From the NCBI GenBank assembly GCA_016165875.1, contig JABBOT010000002.1, forward strand, positions 37,661,868-37,725,867: a stretch of 64,000 nt of DNA, in the 5' to 3' direction. The notes beneath the pieces were generated by a model. It had not been told where the DNA came from, did not search any database, and saw nothing but the letters and a program-made list of their open reading frames with translations. Source of the DNA: Acanthopleura granulata. Taxonomy: Eukaryota > Mollusca > Polyplacophora > Chitonida > Chitonidae. Shown piece by piece: positions 1 through 13,046 of this stretch (within the stretch, counting starts at the first letter, position 1; every line of letters begins with the position of its first letter). The position numbers and the translations under genes were made by a program.

Positions 1-2766
1 CTCGGGATCACCGGACTGTGACAATACCCTCCATTAACGCCGATTGTCACCAAGGGCTCAACTACGTCCCTCCTCCTGTGTCTGTCATCAGACCTCGGAT
101 TGGCTCCGTGTAAAGTTTTTGTTCATTGGACGGCTCATGCAGTAAAATGAAGTGTGTGTATAAAAATGACAAAGCTCTGACATCACAAAGCTAAAAGCCT
201 TTCTTATATCTTAATCAGGCTTATCACAAACAGAAACACACATTAGGTTTCATCATTGTCAAAATTTTAAAAAAAGTATCTATATTCATTCTTATATACA
301 AAGGAAACAAATGTATTGTCAAAATGCTCTGCGTTGTCGAAATACTCTGTATAAGATTCTTAATTTCTGTGATGAACATCAGGAATCTTTTATCAGAAAA
401 GCCTCGACAGTTTGGGCTATGATGCGTCGTTTGTGTAGTCAGAAATGTCCTCCCATTTAACCCTGGATTAATGACAACATCGGCATATCGTATTTTCAAG
501 CATATCCCTGTTTGAATGAGTAGGTGCATTTAAACTACGAGGTGTACTTTATACTTAAACATTCCGTAAATAATGGTCTTCAATGCAGAATGTGACAACT
601 GCTGATTACCAGTACTAGTTTCCATGCTCGCCTCAAACCCAAATGTTAGGTGTAACTTTACTAATGTTACATTCACTTTTTTTGGCGGTGGTACAGGAGA
701 GGAAGTACTCTTGATGCCAGGTTAACACTTCCTGAAGTGTTTTTAACGCTTTACACAACGATTTTAAAACATTGCAGATTATACTGCTTCATATGTCAAA
801 CTAACACTCCGGTGTTGTTTTCTGCATTATAAATGTTGTAATGCTGTAATGTGACATGTCACAACCTGCACGCAGTCATTACGTGGAGCAACATTTTCGG
901 ATATTCACACCCATATTATGCAGCATTTAAGGTTTTGTGTGATTTTAACACCCACTCAGTGTTGACGTTTCACATTTCCATTTGAAGAGAGTTGTACCGT
1001 TTCTACTTATTCTACATTATTTTCGACTTTTTGAGGTTTTGAATTAAGTCCTGTTATGAAAACCTACACTCATCACAGGACTGGATAGCCTAGCCACTTG
1101 CAGATATGTACATGGTATCAGGTCTAGGCTAGAATAAACAGCAATCCAAAGCCGGGTTTACCGTTCCACAACGGTAAAGCGTTAGCAATGTTAACATGTT
1201 CTCCTTCTAAATGGGCGCTTTGATAATTACCTTTTGGACAGATTAATGAAATATGTGAGATTTAAGGCTGCAACTTAAAGTCTGTTGTACAAAGATATAC
1301 ATAATTGCAATGTATCGCTTATCTAAATTAATTACACAACGGTTAGTTTCCAACGCACACGGGATTTTAAGCCAGGGCTGTGACTGACGACTCGGAGAGA
1401 AACTCTTAATTCGTGATAACTTATATGGACTTCACTGCTACATGTCAACTCCACTAATCAATGGTTCTTAATACCGCCCAACAACAAGACTAATTTGCTT
1501 TACTTTCTACTCGTCATTGATTAGAAACCTTCGTGTAGAGAACAACAAGCAAGTTGCTGATCGACAATAGTCCTGTTAAACTATTAAACAGTAATTTCTA
1601 AAGCTATTGCGTGTACATGGGACTTAGCCGTCCCACAAACTCCAGAGCCTGGGGTCAAAACACGAGGTAGTCTTCAGCTAAAACATAGTAATACAGCTAA
1701 ACACATTTGTAGGCACGCCACTGATGCCTGCTCTAAATATTTGACGGTAGAGTGGTATTTAACGGAGTCTCATGCCTGCAGAAATCTTCAAATACTTTCT
1801 CTATCATTTAACAGAATTAGGCACATTGAGTACTGGTCCGCGTTCGTCACCAGACAAATATTGTCGAATACCTGTTCATTGTTATAGGGCTAAGACGGAC
1901 ATTCTTAACACTGGCGAGTCGAGTGGCCAATCGCTTCTGTCGCGTCCTGTGTAGAAAAGTAGACTTGGGGGGTGGGGCAGACAGAAAATATCTTAATATC
2001 CAGTATATACTAAAGGAAGCTATAGGAAATAGAAACAAGTAACACTATATAATCCCAATCTTTTCAGATTTTCTAGAGATATTAGTAACTCTACCCCATA
2101 TATATTAACTTATTAAATTTGAAAACACTTGGCAATTTTATGTCGAACATACCGTGAGAAAATTCCCTTTGTCGTTGGGAATTTTAGTGGTAATAATTAC
2201 CTGTATTTCCATTTGTATTTATTTATTCCCCAGTTTATGATATAAGCAATATTAACTTAGAACAAAAATATCATATATCAATATGATGTAAAATAAATAA
2301 ACTGCATCCCAGCAAAAAAACCCAAGGCACTTGATATATCCACGAAAAAAAAATACAGCTACTTCTTGCACCTCATATGTCATGTGTTTAACTTCTTTTA
2401 CTACTCGACCTTCTAGGTCCTGCCTAGAATAATATGGGAAGTGTGAATGGTACAAAGACTTGATCGAACGAACATTCGAAACATTATCTGTTACGCGTGA
2501 TTAAGATTTAATCATAATGCTTGCTTTCTCTTTCGCTCTACATATTGTTTTGATTATTTTGATTATCTGTTTGATTATTTTTTTCAAATCATATGCCAGA
2601 TGTCTTTATCTTTCCAGAAAGTCATCAATAATAATATTTTGTTAGACATTTTAATATTTCCTCGTCCGGCGGAGGCTGTTGCTCAGTGTCAAGCATGAAG
2701 CCGGATTGACAGTTGGCGAAGTAGGTTAACTTGATTCTGGTCAGTGTGCATCATCCTATAAACTGG
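1..2766. other. No gene recognised
   Basis: AT-rich single-copy-looking DNA. ORFs are short and have no family resemblance. Confidence 0.5.
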
Positions 2767-3165
2767 CCATCCGTCATGAGTCTGTCCAGTCTGTGTCACG
2801 CCAAACCCTACGATCGTCGTGACTGTGCTCCGTTTGTGTCAAATTCTATGTCAGCTAAACCGTACGATCGTCGCGATTCTGTCCAGTCTGTGTCACGCTA
2901 AACCGTACAGCCGTCGTGAACGTATAACCCTTCCATGACACTGAGCCGCACAGTGGTCATGATTATGTCCAGCCTGGGTCATTCAAAACTCTACAGATGT
3001 CTTAACTGTGTTAAGTCTGTTTCCCTCAAATTTGTTGTAATTCTCTCTTCAGTTTTCTTTGCCTTGAAAAGGCCGTCATGGCCGTGTCCAGTTTTCTTCA
3101 TCGAATGGAGATAGCCGTCAAGGTTCTGTCCAGTTTTCTTCACCATAAAATGGACAGACGTCGTA
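2767..3165 (+). repeat. Degenerate tandem array (about 43-54 bp period)
   Basis: Successive units share GTCCAGTCTGTGTCACGC, TAAACCGTACGATCGTC and a GTGA/CGTGA step. The first two CGATCG cores are 54 bp apart, the next about 43. Later units drift towards TGTCCAGTTTTCTTCA and GCCGTCATGG. Confidence 0.65.
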
Positions 3166-6100
3166 TAAAAGGAATATAAATCATAAGGAATGACGAAAGT
3201 AAAAATTGAAAGACACTGTGTTTTCTCTTTTCAAAGAATCAAATAGTAAAGTGAGTTGATTTTTTTCCAACTTGGAATAGAAGTTTCAAATTTTGCGGCC
3301 CTAGAATATCTTCAAACATCTTCGTTCTGAAAATATTCAGTGGGAGGAAAACAAAACTGGCAGAAAAAAAGATGTATTTAAATATGTATCATTGACATGG
3401 TTACTGAATGCTTCATTTGCCTGGAGGAGGTCTTGAGGAACAATCTACTGAACTCAAATTCTTTCGTTACATTTTTTCATACACTGAGAACTACATTTAT
3501 CGATCAGGCTTAGTCTTTTGAATTCAACACAAAAAAACCCATGGCTGAGAGCAGGCTTTATAAACTGTAGGCTTCTCTAAATTAGAACCCTACATATGAA
3601 AGGGCAGGTGTTAAACTTTTTGTATGCTTAAGTTTGTGCATGATTACGAGAGGAGAAAATAACAGTTTTCTACTCCATTTAAATAGTTATGTGGCACAAG
3701 CCTTTGGGGAAAGAGACGAGTAAGGTTTACGACACAATCAGACATTTCTGCAACACGACTGTATCTGGAGGAATACGTATCCGTTACAGCTGTGTTGCAT
3801 ATATACAAAAATACAGTTATCTGGATGGTGGGTACACTGAAACTTTATATTTGTAATGATGTATAACATTCTGAAGACGATGGTGTATGTCACACTCTAA
3901 ACAATGATATTATTTTATTTAAATTTATGACATTAAATTCAAACTTAATTCTGATGCTAATCTCTATTAACATTTAAACTGTCTCAAGTCATTTTATGGT
4001 CGTAAGTTTTGTTTAAACTAAAATTCGTTATATTAGGGCTAAATATGTGTTGGATATTCCAAATAATGTTTTTGTTGTGCACAAAATAACTCGGCTTGTG
4101 AATAATTGTATTTTCTCTAAAAGGCCAGATTGAGAATATTCATTCATCAGATTTTTTCTTGTACGCTTCGTGCTGACATTATCAACTCGGCTTGAGGGAT
4201 AACAGACTGGAAATTACTAGGAAATCCTTAAAACTCTGTTATAATCGGCATATCCATGGATCATAGAGAAGAGATTGATTTCCACCCGACCAAAAGACGA
4301 CCAGTTTCCGACCACGGGCTAAGAGGGAGAAGTTGCCCCTAAGGACTGCGACCTCCATCAGCCTAAGTCAGCTATGCCATTGATTCTACCCACAGACAAA
4401 TTGTCGGCCGGAAAATGGCAAAGCGCCGTAAGTGGTTAATTTCTGGGGGTTTCTAGTCGCCGTTTCGATGGAATCGCCACCGAATCTCAAGACGTCCATA
4501 CCTCTTTGTTACGAATGTACACAGATTAAAAGCTCGAATGTCTTTATTTCCAGTTTTAAAAATAGAAGGTGGTTATATCGGAAATAGAAATGGATCCATT
4601 TCCGAAGTAGAAGAGAGCTATAGGTCGAGATGCCAAACACTCGTCTTCTGCACACACCGGAAGTCATTTTGGAGAATGATAGCTCCGCAGCAAACCGCGG
4701 CGCAACAGCCGCGTCAGCTCGTTAACCTCCATGTATGTCATCGCCCAACGACCAGCCAGGGCTTTGATGACTATCTAACTGTTCTCCACTCTTGACAATC
4801 TTGCTTTTCTAGCGATACAGTGAAGGGTAAAAACTCACTAATGACGAATATCTCTTTACAAGTCCTTATATCGCAAAATTAACCTAGTAAGGTCCTAGTA
4901 AATAATACCACAATAGTCAATAGTCACATGTTGGAGAGACTATTTAAGATTATGTTTGAAAAACAACAGATATATACACGTAGAGTTGGGATGGAAAATA
5001 TTGCAGTTTTCCGATATATATAATTAATCAAATTGTTTTACATAATATGTAAAGTTCTATATAATTATACTGGCAATGTTTTCATCAAGGGCTGAAAAAA
5101 TTCTTGAATAAATAAATATATTTTCAACGAGAACAAATGTGGAGATATGAGTTATTTGACTATTATAGGTGGCAATAAATGAAGTGCGTAGATTGGAACT
5201 ATAAGCATAATGTAAACCAATAAATTAGATGTAAACCAGGTTGTGGGGTGTAAAGGAGATATTTCCATATAAAGATGGGTACAGGTAAGAACCTGAATCC
5301 AACAGGTTTTATGACACATGCGTGGACTTAGAACCAAGGGTTATAGTGTGATCGTACGACGCAATCACCATCAATGGTTTTAACAAACCTGGCTGAAGCT
5401 GAAACAGTGTACAAACTGACAAAAAAGCGTTTAATTTTATGGTGTACGCAAACAGGGTGTGAACACTTGATGTTTTAAGGCTGATCTGTGTGTGAGGTGT
5501 CACGGTCGACGGGGGTTGTGGTCGCCCTAACGTACACTCCTTGTGTACACGCCCTGCAAGGGCAGCCACCACACCACATATAACATGGTGGAAACTTAAT
5601 TAATTCGGCAAATCTCGAGTTCGAGTTTAAACGATATGAATGGCCGAAGAGCTTTGGGGGTGGAGGCGGGGTTGACAAACTCCTCGTGTGAAGAGATTCC
5701 GGTTGTTCGTACCTGGCAATCGGTGACTTCAAAGAAGGGGGTAATCCGTGAGTTCTGGTGTGGGACACATTCGCAGATGAAGTGCCGGTGGGTATACACG
5801 GGATAAGCGCTAAATCTGCCTATAAGAGCATGCCTCGAAAACAAGAGGCAGACGATGGTACAACAGACTGTACCTAGCCTCCAATATACCTTGGTAGTTA
5901 AAAGGGAGGATTGTGTTGTCTGAAGAAAGAGCAACGCTTCATAAAGCTGATCCGGAATTCGCGGTATTAGTTAAATAGGCTCAGTCCGTGTTACTTTAAT
6001 CTTGGCGAGTAAATGGAAGGTGGCCAGCAATACTCCCCACAGATGGCACATTGGAAAAACAGTCTGAAGTTGAAAAAAAAGTCTTAAAAAGTGTCTTTAT

Positions 6101-7957
6101 GATATGACCAATAGGCTCACTTTGACATAATTTTGACACAGTCGCTCACACAACTCATATTTTGGAAATAATCATTTCGCCTTTGATTAGATCATTAATT
6201 TTAGGCTTTGTCTTTACTGAAGTATGTTCAAAGTGAGGTGATATCGTTTAAATGAATATTTTTTTTCCAATCACAATTTCAACCACATGTGAAACTAGGG
6301 TTGGGTATTTTTATAATGGATTATTGATAACAATATGTTTAAAATTCTGATATATACTTTCTGGAAAGAAAAATTCATTCTTAGAACGTATTGGTGACAC
6401 CGGGTGTGACCAATGTCCATAATGAAGGTTCACTTGTGACCTGGTGTCAGAGCTGAATGAGATTCCTCTGTTCATTTAAGGAATACTGACATTCGGACTT
6501 TCTCCTTGCGTAACCAGGTTAAAAGTGTCTTTGTCTTAATTTAATTGTACACTGTTATACAAACAGTTTCTGAAATGTAAAAATTCTACCAAATTTTGTT
6601 AATATTTATGTCCTGGACATGATGCCTTTTCATAACTTATCGTGTGACAGGAGATAACATAGAAGGGTGTTTGGCAGTATGTCCTTGATTATTCCTGCAG
6701 AAATCATCGTTGATTCATCTCTGGCTAAGGCGACCTCTAGAGTCAGTGGCACTGCTCCGATCACGGCACACGCCTTCAGCATCCGCGATAAATCTCCGGC
6801 GGAGAAAAACACACACGCTCAGGATTAGAGGGCTCCTCTCTTCTTTTCACACATATACACAAAGCCACTTGGCCGGTGGAGGATAAGCAGAGGTATTGTT
6901 ACCAGTCCTACGTGCAGATCCCAGAACACGACCGGATTGCACATAGAGGGGACACTTGTGTCGGAAAATACCGTCACCATTAGCCGAATTCAAACTCTGA
7001 TTGCCCTGGAACTGAAGATCCTTGTTGGACATCGCGCCCGCCGCGGGCAGGATTTCACCCTCTGTCCTCCACCCCAGCCACCCTCCCAACCCTCGTCAAC
7101 CTTATCAGCATCTGTTACCGTCACAAATGAAAAAATAGCATAATCTTGGAGTCCTCCGACAGACGCCTAAGTCGCAATCAATACAAGTTTACAAGTGTTC
7201 CATAAATCACCGAACATTAATATTCCACTGTGCGTGTTAATATACTGAATAACAACCAAGTAAACAGCTTTTGGTTGCATTAAGGCTGTAAGACAACCAA
7301 CTCAGCTTGTTATTTTCTTTAGAAATACTTCCTTAGTTCCCAGTGTACAAATGACAAACTCTTTTGATTTTTAACATTTTACTTTTCAACTGAGTCGATT
7401 TCTCCCGTTATTTTTCTTGCAAACTAAGATAATGCATTTACCAGCTGTTGTATGATTTGCTGTGCATTTAAAATGTGCTTTGCTAATGGAACGTTCACCG
7501 TTTACACTAGAGACTGTTAAGATTTAGGCTCTATTAATATACATACAAGTAGGCATATATTACATAAATCAGATAAGTAACCAGAGTTTACTTTTGCGGT
7601 CCCCCCTGAACTTATTTATTTACTATTCTAACGTGTACAAAAATCGTGACAACGATATAACAAAAGTTGCACAAAAATGGAACGCACGACCTTATTTTCC
7701 CTTTTTTCATTTTAACCAAAGAAACTTCACACACTTTATGTATGTGAAAAAAATCTATGACATAATATTTTGTCAAGTGGAAAATAAACATTGTAGGCGT
7801 TTGGGCTGGATGTTCATGAAAAAAACATCATCTTTCTTTACGAAGAAATACATTCAGAGCGCCGCGGAGGAGCAGCTATGTTTCATCCAGTAATACACCA
7901 TGTTGCTGTAATATAGCAATGTTGATGTTATAAAACAATGCTGTTTCCACATGCTTG
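3166..7957. other. No gene recognised
   Basis: Unique-looking sequence with an incidental 112-codon minus-strand ORF (5596-5934) that lacks motifs. The only notable element is the palindrome at 6390-6414. Confidence 0.5.
6390..6414. promoter_or_regulatory. Imperfect palindrome resembling a double T-box site
   Basis: ATTGGTGACACC, one base, GGTGTGACCAAT: 12-bp arms with one mismatch. GGTGTGA is the T-box half-site core, and the head-to-head arrangement resembles palindromic Brachyury-type sites. No nearby gene is seen. Confidence 0.3.
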
Positions 7958-8001
7958 TTATATATATATATACACACACACATATATATATATATATACT
8001 T
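7958..8001. repeat. TA/CA microsatellite
   Basis: Alternating TATATATA, CACACACACA and TATATATA runs. Confidence 0.85.
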
Positions 8002-8004
8002 ATA

Positions 8005-8230
8005 TGGCATGTTTTATGGCATGCTTAAATTATACCGCGGATGCCATAAGACAGATGTGGTGCCATATCACATACACTTTATATCACAACATTAAGTGAT
8101 ATCATATCTGAGACCAGTTCACGGTTATGGCATCATATAGCACGCCTTATGTCACATCACAGTCATGTTGTCCTGTCAAATATGGCGTTATATCACATCA
8201 AAACTGTGGCGTCATATCAGAAGGCTAAAC
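8005..8230 (+). repeat. Degenerate array of ATGGC-ATATCACA words
   Basis: Repeated variants of TATGGC(A/G)TCATATCACAT, spaced about 25-45 bp. A TA/CA run precedes it at 7960-8001. Confidence 0.5.
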
Positions 8231-8394
8231 CTAAGTAAAACACCCAAAGATCATTAATCAAGCGTCACAATTCACTGATACAAGTTACTCTCTATAGTAC
8301 TTCAAACTCCCATACCACAGCTGTATGATAACTTATGAAATTTTTGCTTTGTAGTTGTGACCCGAAGTAGGCTAATTTAATGGAAGTCGCTCTT

Positions 8395-8800
8395 GTTGTC
8401 TATGGGCCCTTCGGTCTGTCGGCCCGTTGGTCCAGTTGGTTAAATTTTAACATCCTATTGTTTATTAATGCCTTAGTGCAAGACGAAATCGACTTTTTCC
8501 TAATCGTCACAGCGATTAATGCTTGTTATTCTGTAATATCATTTAGACCTTTAAAATAGAACAGAGGTGTAACTGCGACAAACAGGTATAAGCCTATATG
8601 TCGTTTTGTCTGTCTGTGTCTCTGTCGGTGGATTGATCGTCGATTCAGTTATCTGGCAATCGAATTCTTGATATCCTGTCTTGAAACAGGGGCCGGTCGG
8701 TTCAATTTTTAACATGTTTTTCTTTAACAACAGCTAATCACTCAAGAATGAGTTTGAGTGTTGGACAGATTCGACTTTTTGTGAAATGGGATTATTGTGA
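8395..8800 (+). repeat. Possible diverged two-copy repeat
   Basis: GGTCCAGTTGGTTAAATTTT near 8430 and GGTCGGTTCAATTTTTAACA near 8694 are each followed, after 60-80 bp, by ATCGACTTTTT / TTCGACTTTTT. A weak resemblance, offered as such. Confidence 0.35.
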
Positions 8801-11800
8801 ATTTGCGAGTAATTTAGTACGATACAGTATTTTCCGCACCTAGAATCTTGTCGACGTATGCAGAAAAGGTACAAAACCCACCCAAAACAAGTCAGCCCGA
8901 ACACTGTACTCTTTTGTTCTTATATGCAATACGTCACTGTTTCTGATTACTTGTGCCCGTAAAGCAAAGAGATAGTTCACAATCACTGTAGTGTAATACC
9001 ATGGACTAGTGTGTTTTTACACAATTTAGAATGGCCTTTTGTAGGACCGTAACGCCGACTGATCACGCCCACTGCGCATGATCTGTAGTATATGAAACCC
9101 TGTGTGTTACCACAGTGTTTTGCACTCAAAACAACACAAAAAAATGAAGGTCAACGTAAACATATTTCAATAGATCGTGCTCTCTTAATTGTTTCAATTA
9201 CCCATACACACGTATACAGAGATAAGAGAGAGGGGGGGGAGAGGGGAGAAGAGGAAGAGAGAGAGAGACTAGTGCAAAGATCGGTAGTTAATTGTGACGT
9301 CACGCTGATAGTTTACCTGGTGATTTCCTTGCTTTATGTTGCTGTCACAATAACAAGTTTTGATGCCGGGAAATAATATCTATCGTTAACATTTAGAGGA
9401 TAAACCACCACAAGGGAGATATCTGTCAGTTTCTGAGTGACAAAAGGCGACGATATGACATTTATTAAACTCCATCTTTATTATTGTCCTTGTAAGAAAA
9501 TTTTAAAGTCGAGTAATGTACAGCAAACTGTAATTCGCTGAGTCACACGAGAGCAGAAAGGCGAGAGACCAGCGGAACAGATAAGCATGTTAACACGATC
9601 AAAATCTGAACAAACCCCCGTCTTGTCAGTCATTATGCTTACTTACTAACGTACAAATTCATTTCTTATAATCCTTTGTGTGGCACAAATGATTTCATAA
9701 GGTTGCGACTCGGGGCATGAAAACTAATTAATCGCTATTACCGTGACGGAGTGACTGGCGGCTTGCCTAGTCGGTTAGACAGGGGGAGGACCCGTCGAGA
9801 CACGAAGCCCTCCACAAGGCGAGGCTGGCCTGCTCAAGTTTGTCTCTGTGTACACTTGGGGACAAGCCGCGGTTTAATAGAGGGCTTTCTTTGGCTTTAA
9901 TTCGGCTAAAGAGCAAACCAACTTGTCAATCGGCCTTAAAATAAACGTATGCTCAGCGGTGGCGTGTTGGAGTAAACTGGGGGCGTTTAGCTTTCTCCGC
10001 CTTGTTGTTTCTAAATTTCCCTTCTTATTGACAGATATGTAACCACAAACCCCTTGTCCAGTATTTGCCATTCCAGCGTTGAGCAGTTTAGAGACGCAGT
10101 CAAGCTCTTGCAGCGCATTTGCACATTTCCGGGATAAGACACGGATTAGGTAATAGTGACAAGTTTATGTAGCCACCAATTAAAACCTACGAGGTTTTTT
10201 ATCTGACAGTGCGATACCAATGTCCATTCCTAATCACAGAGATATTAAACCAAGAACAGAAAACGATAAAAACCAAGCATCCGTCGGCAAATGTGACATG
10301 CTAAACTATGTTTAACAAAATAATATTTATAATGAGTGATAGGTATGCGCTGGCACATTCATATGTACGTTTAATCTTTGCGTTTAGAACACGTTCTTCC
10401 TACCATGTGAAAACGTATTAATGATAAGTTATACAAAAGCGCTGAACAAATGTCAGCCATAATACTAAACAATCTGCTTGTGAATGTAATTTTCTTGACG
10501 AGAGAGTTTATCGCGTGAATTCTATGAATTATGGCATGTGTGGACCTCCGTCTTGTGTGGACAGCGAAATCGATACTTAAGCATTTGTTTGAAACCTGAA
10601 GCACTCTACTTTGGCAGATCTGTAATAGCTACAAACTACTCCACTCCTTTTAACTTAATTACGTTTATCGAGTATAGTTTTAGATATTTGTATGTAGATG
10701 CACGTACACATTCGCCTAACGATAGCGTTAAATTGTGCAAACTTTCGCCCATAAATGACCATATTAGTAACATTGGTTTACTTAAGTTGGTCGGGTCTGT
10801 ATACCATTTCATTGTCTTGACTGTGATGTGTAAACTGTCACGTAATTTGGAGCGAAAAAGCACCAAGCTGTAAATTGATGACTTCATCACCATTTGTCAT
10901 ATAAAGATATAAGGCATCTACTAAGATAAATTATCCACTGCCGTGAGACCTTTGCATTGAAGTCTTGTCTTAGCCTGAAGAACATATGGGCATTTTTTCA
11001 AATATGCCTGGCCTCATTTCGCGTGAAAAAAAATGTGTGTGTGTGCGTGAAGGAGGGGGAAGGTTGCATAAATTCCAGAAGAGATGAATGGTTACTGGGA
11101 AGCATCGGGAAAGGAAACAATATAATGCAATATTTATAAACATAATTATATTTATATTTAATTATAATTATAAGTAATTATCCATTTTAACAATGAAGGT
11201 AACTACACTCAATATACAGCCATAAAATCTCATGTCAGGGAGCGAGTTGGAGGTGGTGCATACAAAATTTAAGAACAGAAGCGCTTCTGTAATAATCAAT
11301 AAGTACTTAAAATCTTGCATGTTTTTATCGTCTTGAGGAACCACTACGAGTTGTGGTTCTTCACTTAGCTCTTCGGTAACATACTACTATAATTATTTAT
11401 CGTGCCTATTTATAAATATTTTTTCTAAATCACTGCAAAGACAAAATGTCGGCTCAAAAATGTTAAATAATCAATAAACGTGAATTAATTATTAAGACTT
11501 GTCAAATCATCCACATTTTGAAAAGAAAATTAGCAGACCTCAAATTATACATTAGGCATGAACTGGCTGTGCATCTTAGAATTCATCTATTGTCTTTGTA
11601 AATATAAATAATCTTAGTTTTGCATTTATGTATGACCAAATTTACCTGCCTTTATACATAAAATGGGAAAAGTTGTCCAAGTATAGTTCCTCTTAAAACG
11701 TGACATGTTATCACTTATATCACTTATTAAAACACAGTTCAAAGTGTTGTATTGTCAGTTAAAAGAAATAACCTTTTCAAAGAGCTAAACTTTCATAATT

Positions 11801-12232
11801 AACTTTAAGATCACAGAAACTCCTGACAATTCTCCTGTAGACCTATCATAAGATCCGGTTTTCTGACGTTATATGTAAACACGCTCATACATAACTTGTT
11901 ATGACAGCACTTTTATGTCATAGTTTTATTGTACCGTAGAGCCTGACACACGTAAAGCAGAATATTTCACTTATACAGGTTTATAGGCAGTGAATACGGG
12001 AGACTCCGGAATAAAGCAGTCAGAGATAGAGACGAATCGTTCATATTCTGATCTTCTATGGCGAGATCAACCCCTTAGCTAAATGAGTATCCAAAATGGA
12101 GCTTACAGCCACCTAAAATCCTCAGCGATGAAATTGAAATATATTGCAACAAATGTTTATGGAATTGTAAATGCATATCAAATTGAAATTTTATTCTGAT
12201 AGGGCTGGTCAATTCACCGCGGAAGAGTTTCC
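8801..12232. other. No gene recognised
   Basis: A GA tract at 9222-9270 and otherwise unique sequence. The 111-codon ORF at 10538-10873 has overlapping opposite-strand ORFs and no recognisable domain. Confidence 0.5.
9222..9270 (+). repeat. GA-rich purine tract
   Basis: GAGAGAGGGGGGGGAGAGG-type sequence, almost pure purine for about 48 nt. Confidence 0.85.
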
Positions 12233-12472
12233 TGGATCCTCCTTGATCGGGTGTTCACGGTGCTAGCGGAACACGATGGCTCGGGAGAGATTCCAGCTCA
12301 GGCTGGCTTCCTCTTTGGTTGCACTTGTGAAGGGAACTGTGGGTGGTCGTGAATATCGCCCGGACTATGCCCGGTTTTCTCTCATCATAATGCTGGCCCC
12401 CATCGTAAAAGTGAAATATTATATCCTTAAGCAGGTTGTAAATCATAAATACATTAATAAATAAACAAAATA
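12233..12472 (+). repeat. SINE family A copy
   Basis: Diverged copy with recognisable head, CCCGGTTTTCTCTCATCATAA and GTGAAATATT segments, and an AATAAATAAAC tail. The small ORFs over it are incidental. Confidence 0.75.
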
Positions 12473-12884
12473 ACATTTCAGTGTACCGGCAACTGAAATA
12501 TATTACCGCAAATGTTGGTGAATAATGATAAATGTATACTAACTGAAATGTTACTTTGTTATTGTGTTTGTAAATGCACCACTTCAGGGGTTTTCAAATT
12601 TTTAATATACACCAAGCTAAAACTTTATTTCAATAGAAATTTTAAATGCTCCACTTAATCAATTCATATTTCACCCCTGTTGCCATGCGGCTATGTGGAT
12701 ATCTATAGCCTCTTATTTTTTGTATTTCCTACACAAAAATATGTATAAATGATATATTCATTTAATATTCATTCATTATGGATTAAAATTTATGTAAAAT
12801 TAATGGATAGTACTGAGTGTTGATTAAAAATATCAGAGCAGATTACTGCAATCTGAAATGAATAAGTTGACAGTAATGAAAATG

Positions 12885-13046
12885 AGTGAGAGGCGATTGA
12901 GCTAGTGGGTGACTCAGTGAGTTAGTTGGTGAGTGAGATAATGAATGACTTAGTGGGTAATTTAGTGAGTGATTGAGTTAGTGAGTGAGTGAGTGAGTTT
13001 GTGAGTACTTTGATGAACGAGTGACCAATCTTGTACAGAAGAAGCT
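12885..13046 (+). repeat. GTGA/GAGT tetranucleotide-like repeat
   Basis: Imperfect GTGAGTGA and TTAGTGAGT units, with a pure GAGT core near 12980. Confidence 0.8.

Noticed and set aside
5596..5934. 112-codon minus-strand ORF
   Set aside because: Two other minus-strand frames are also open over parts of it, no domain is seen, and its composition resembles chance ORFs.
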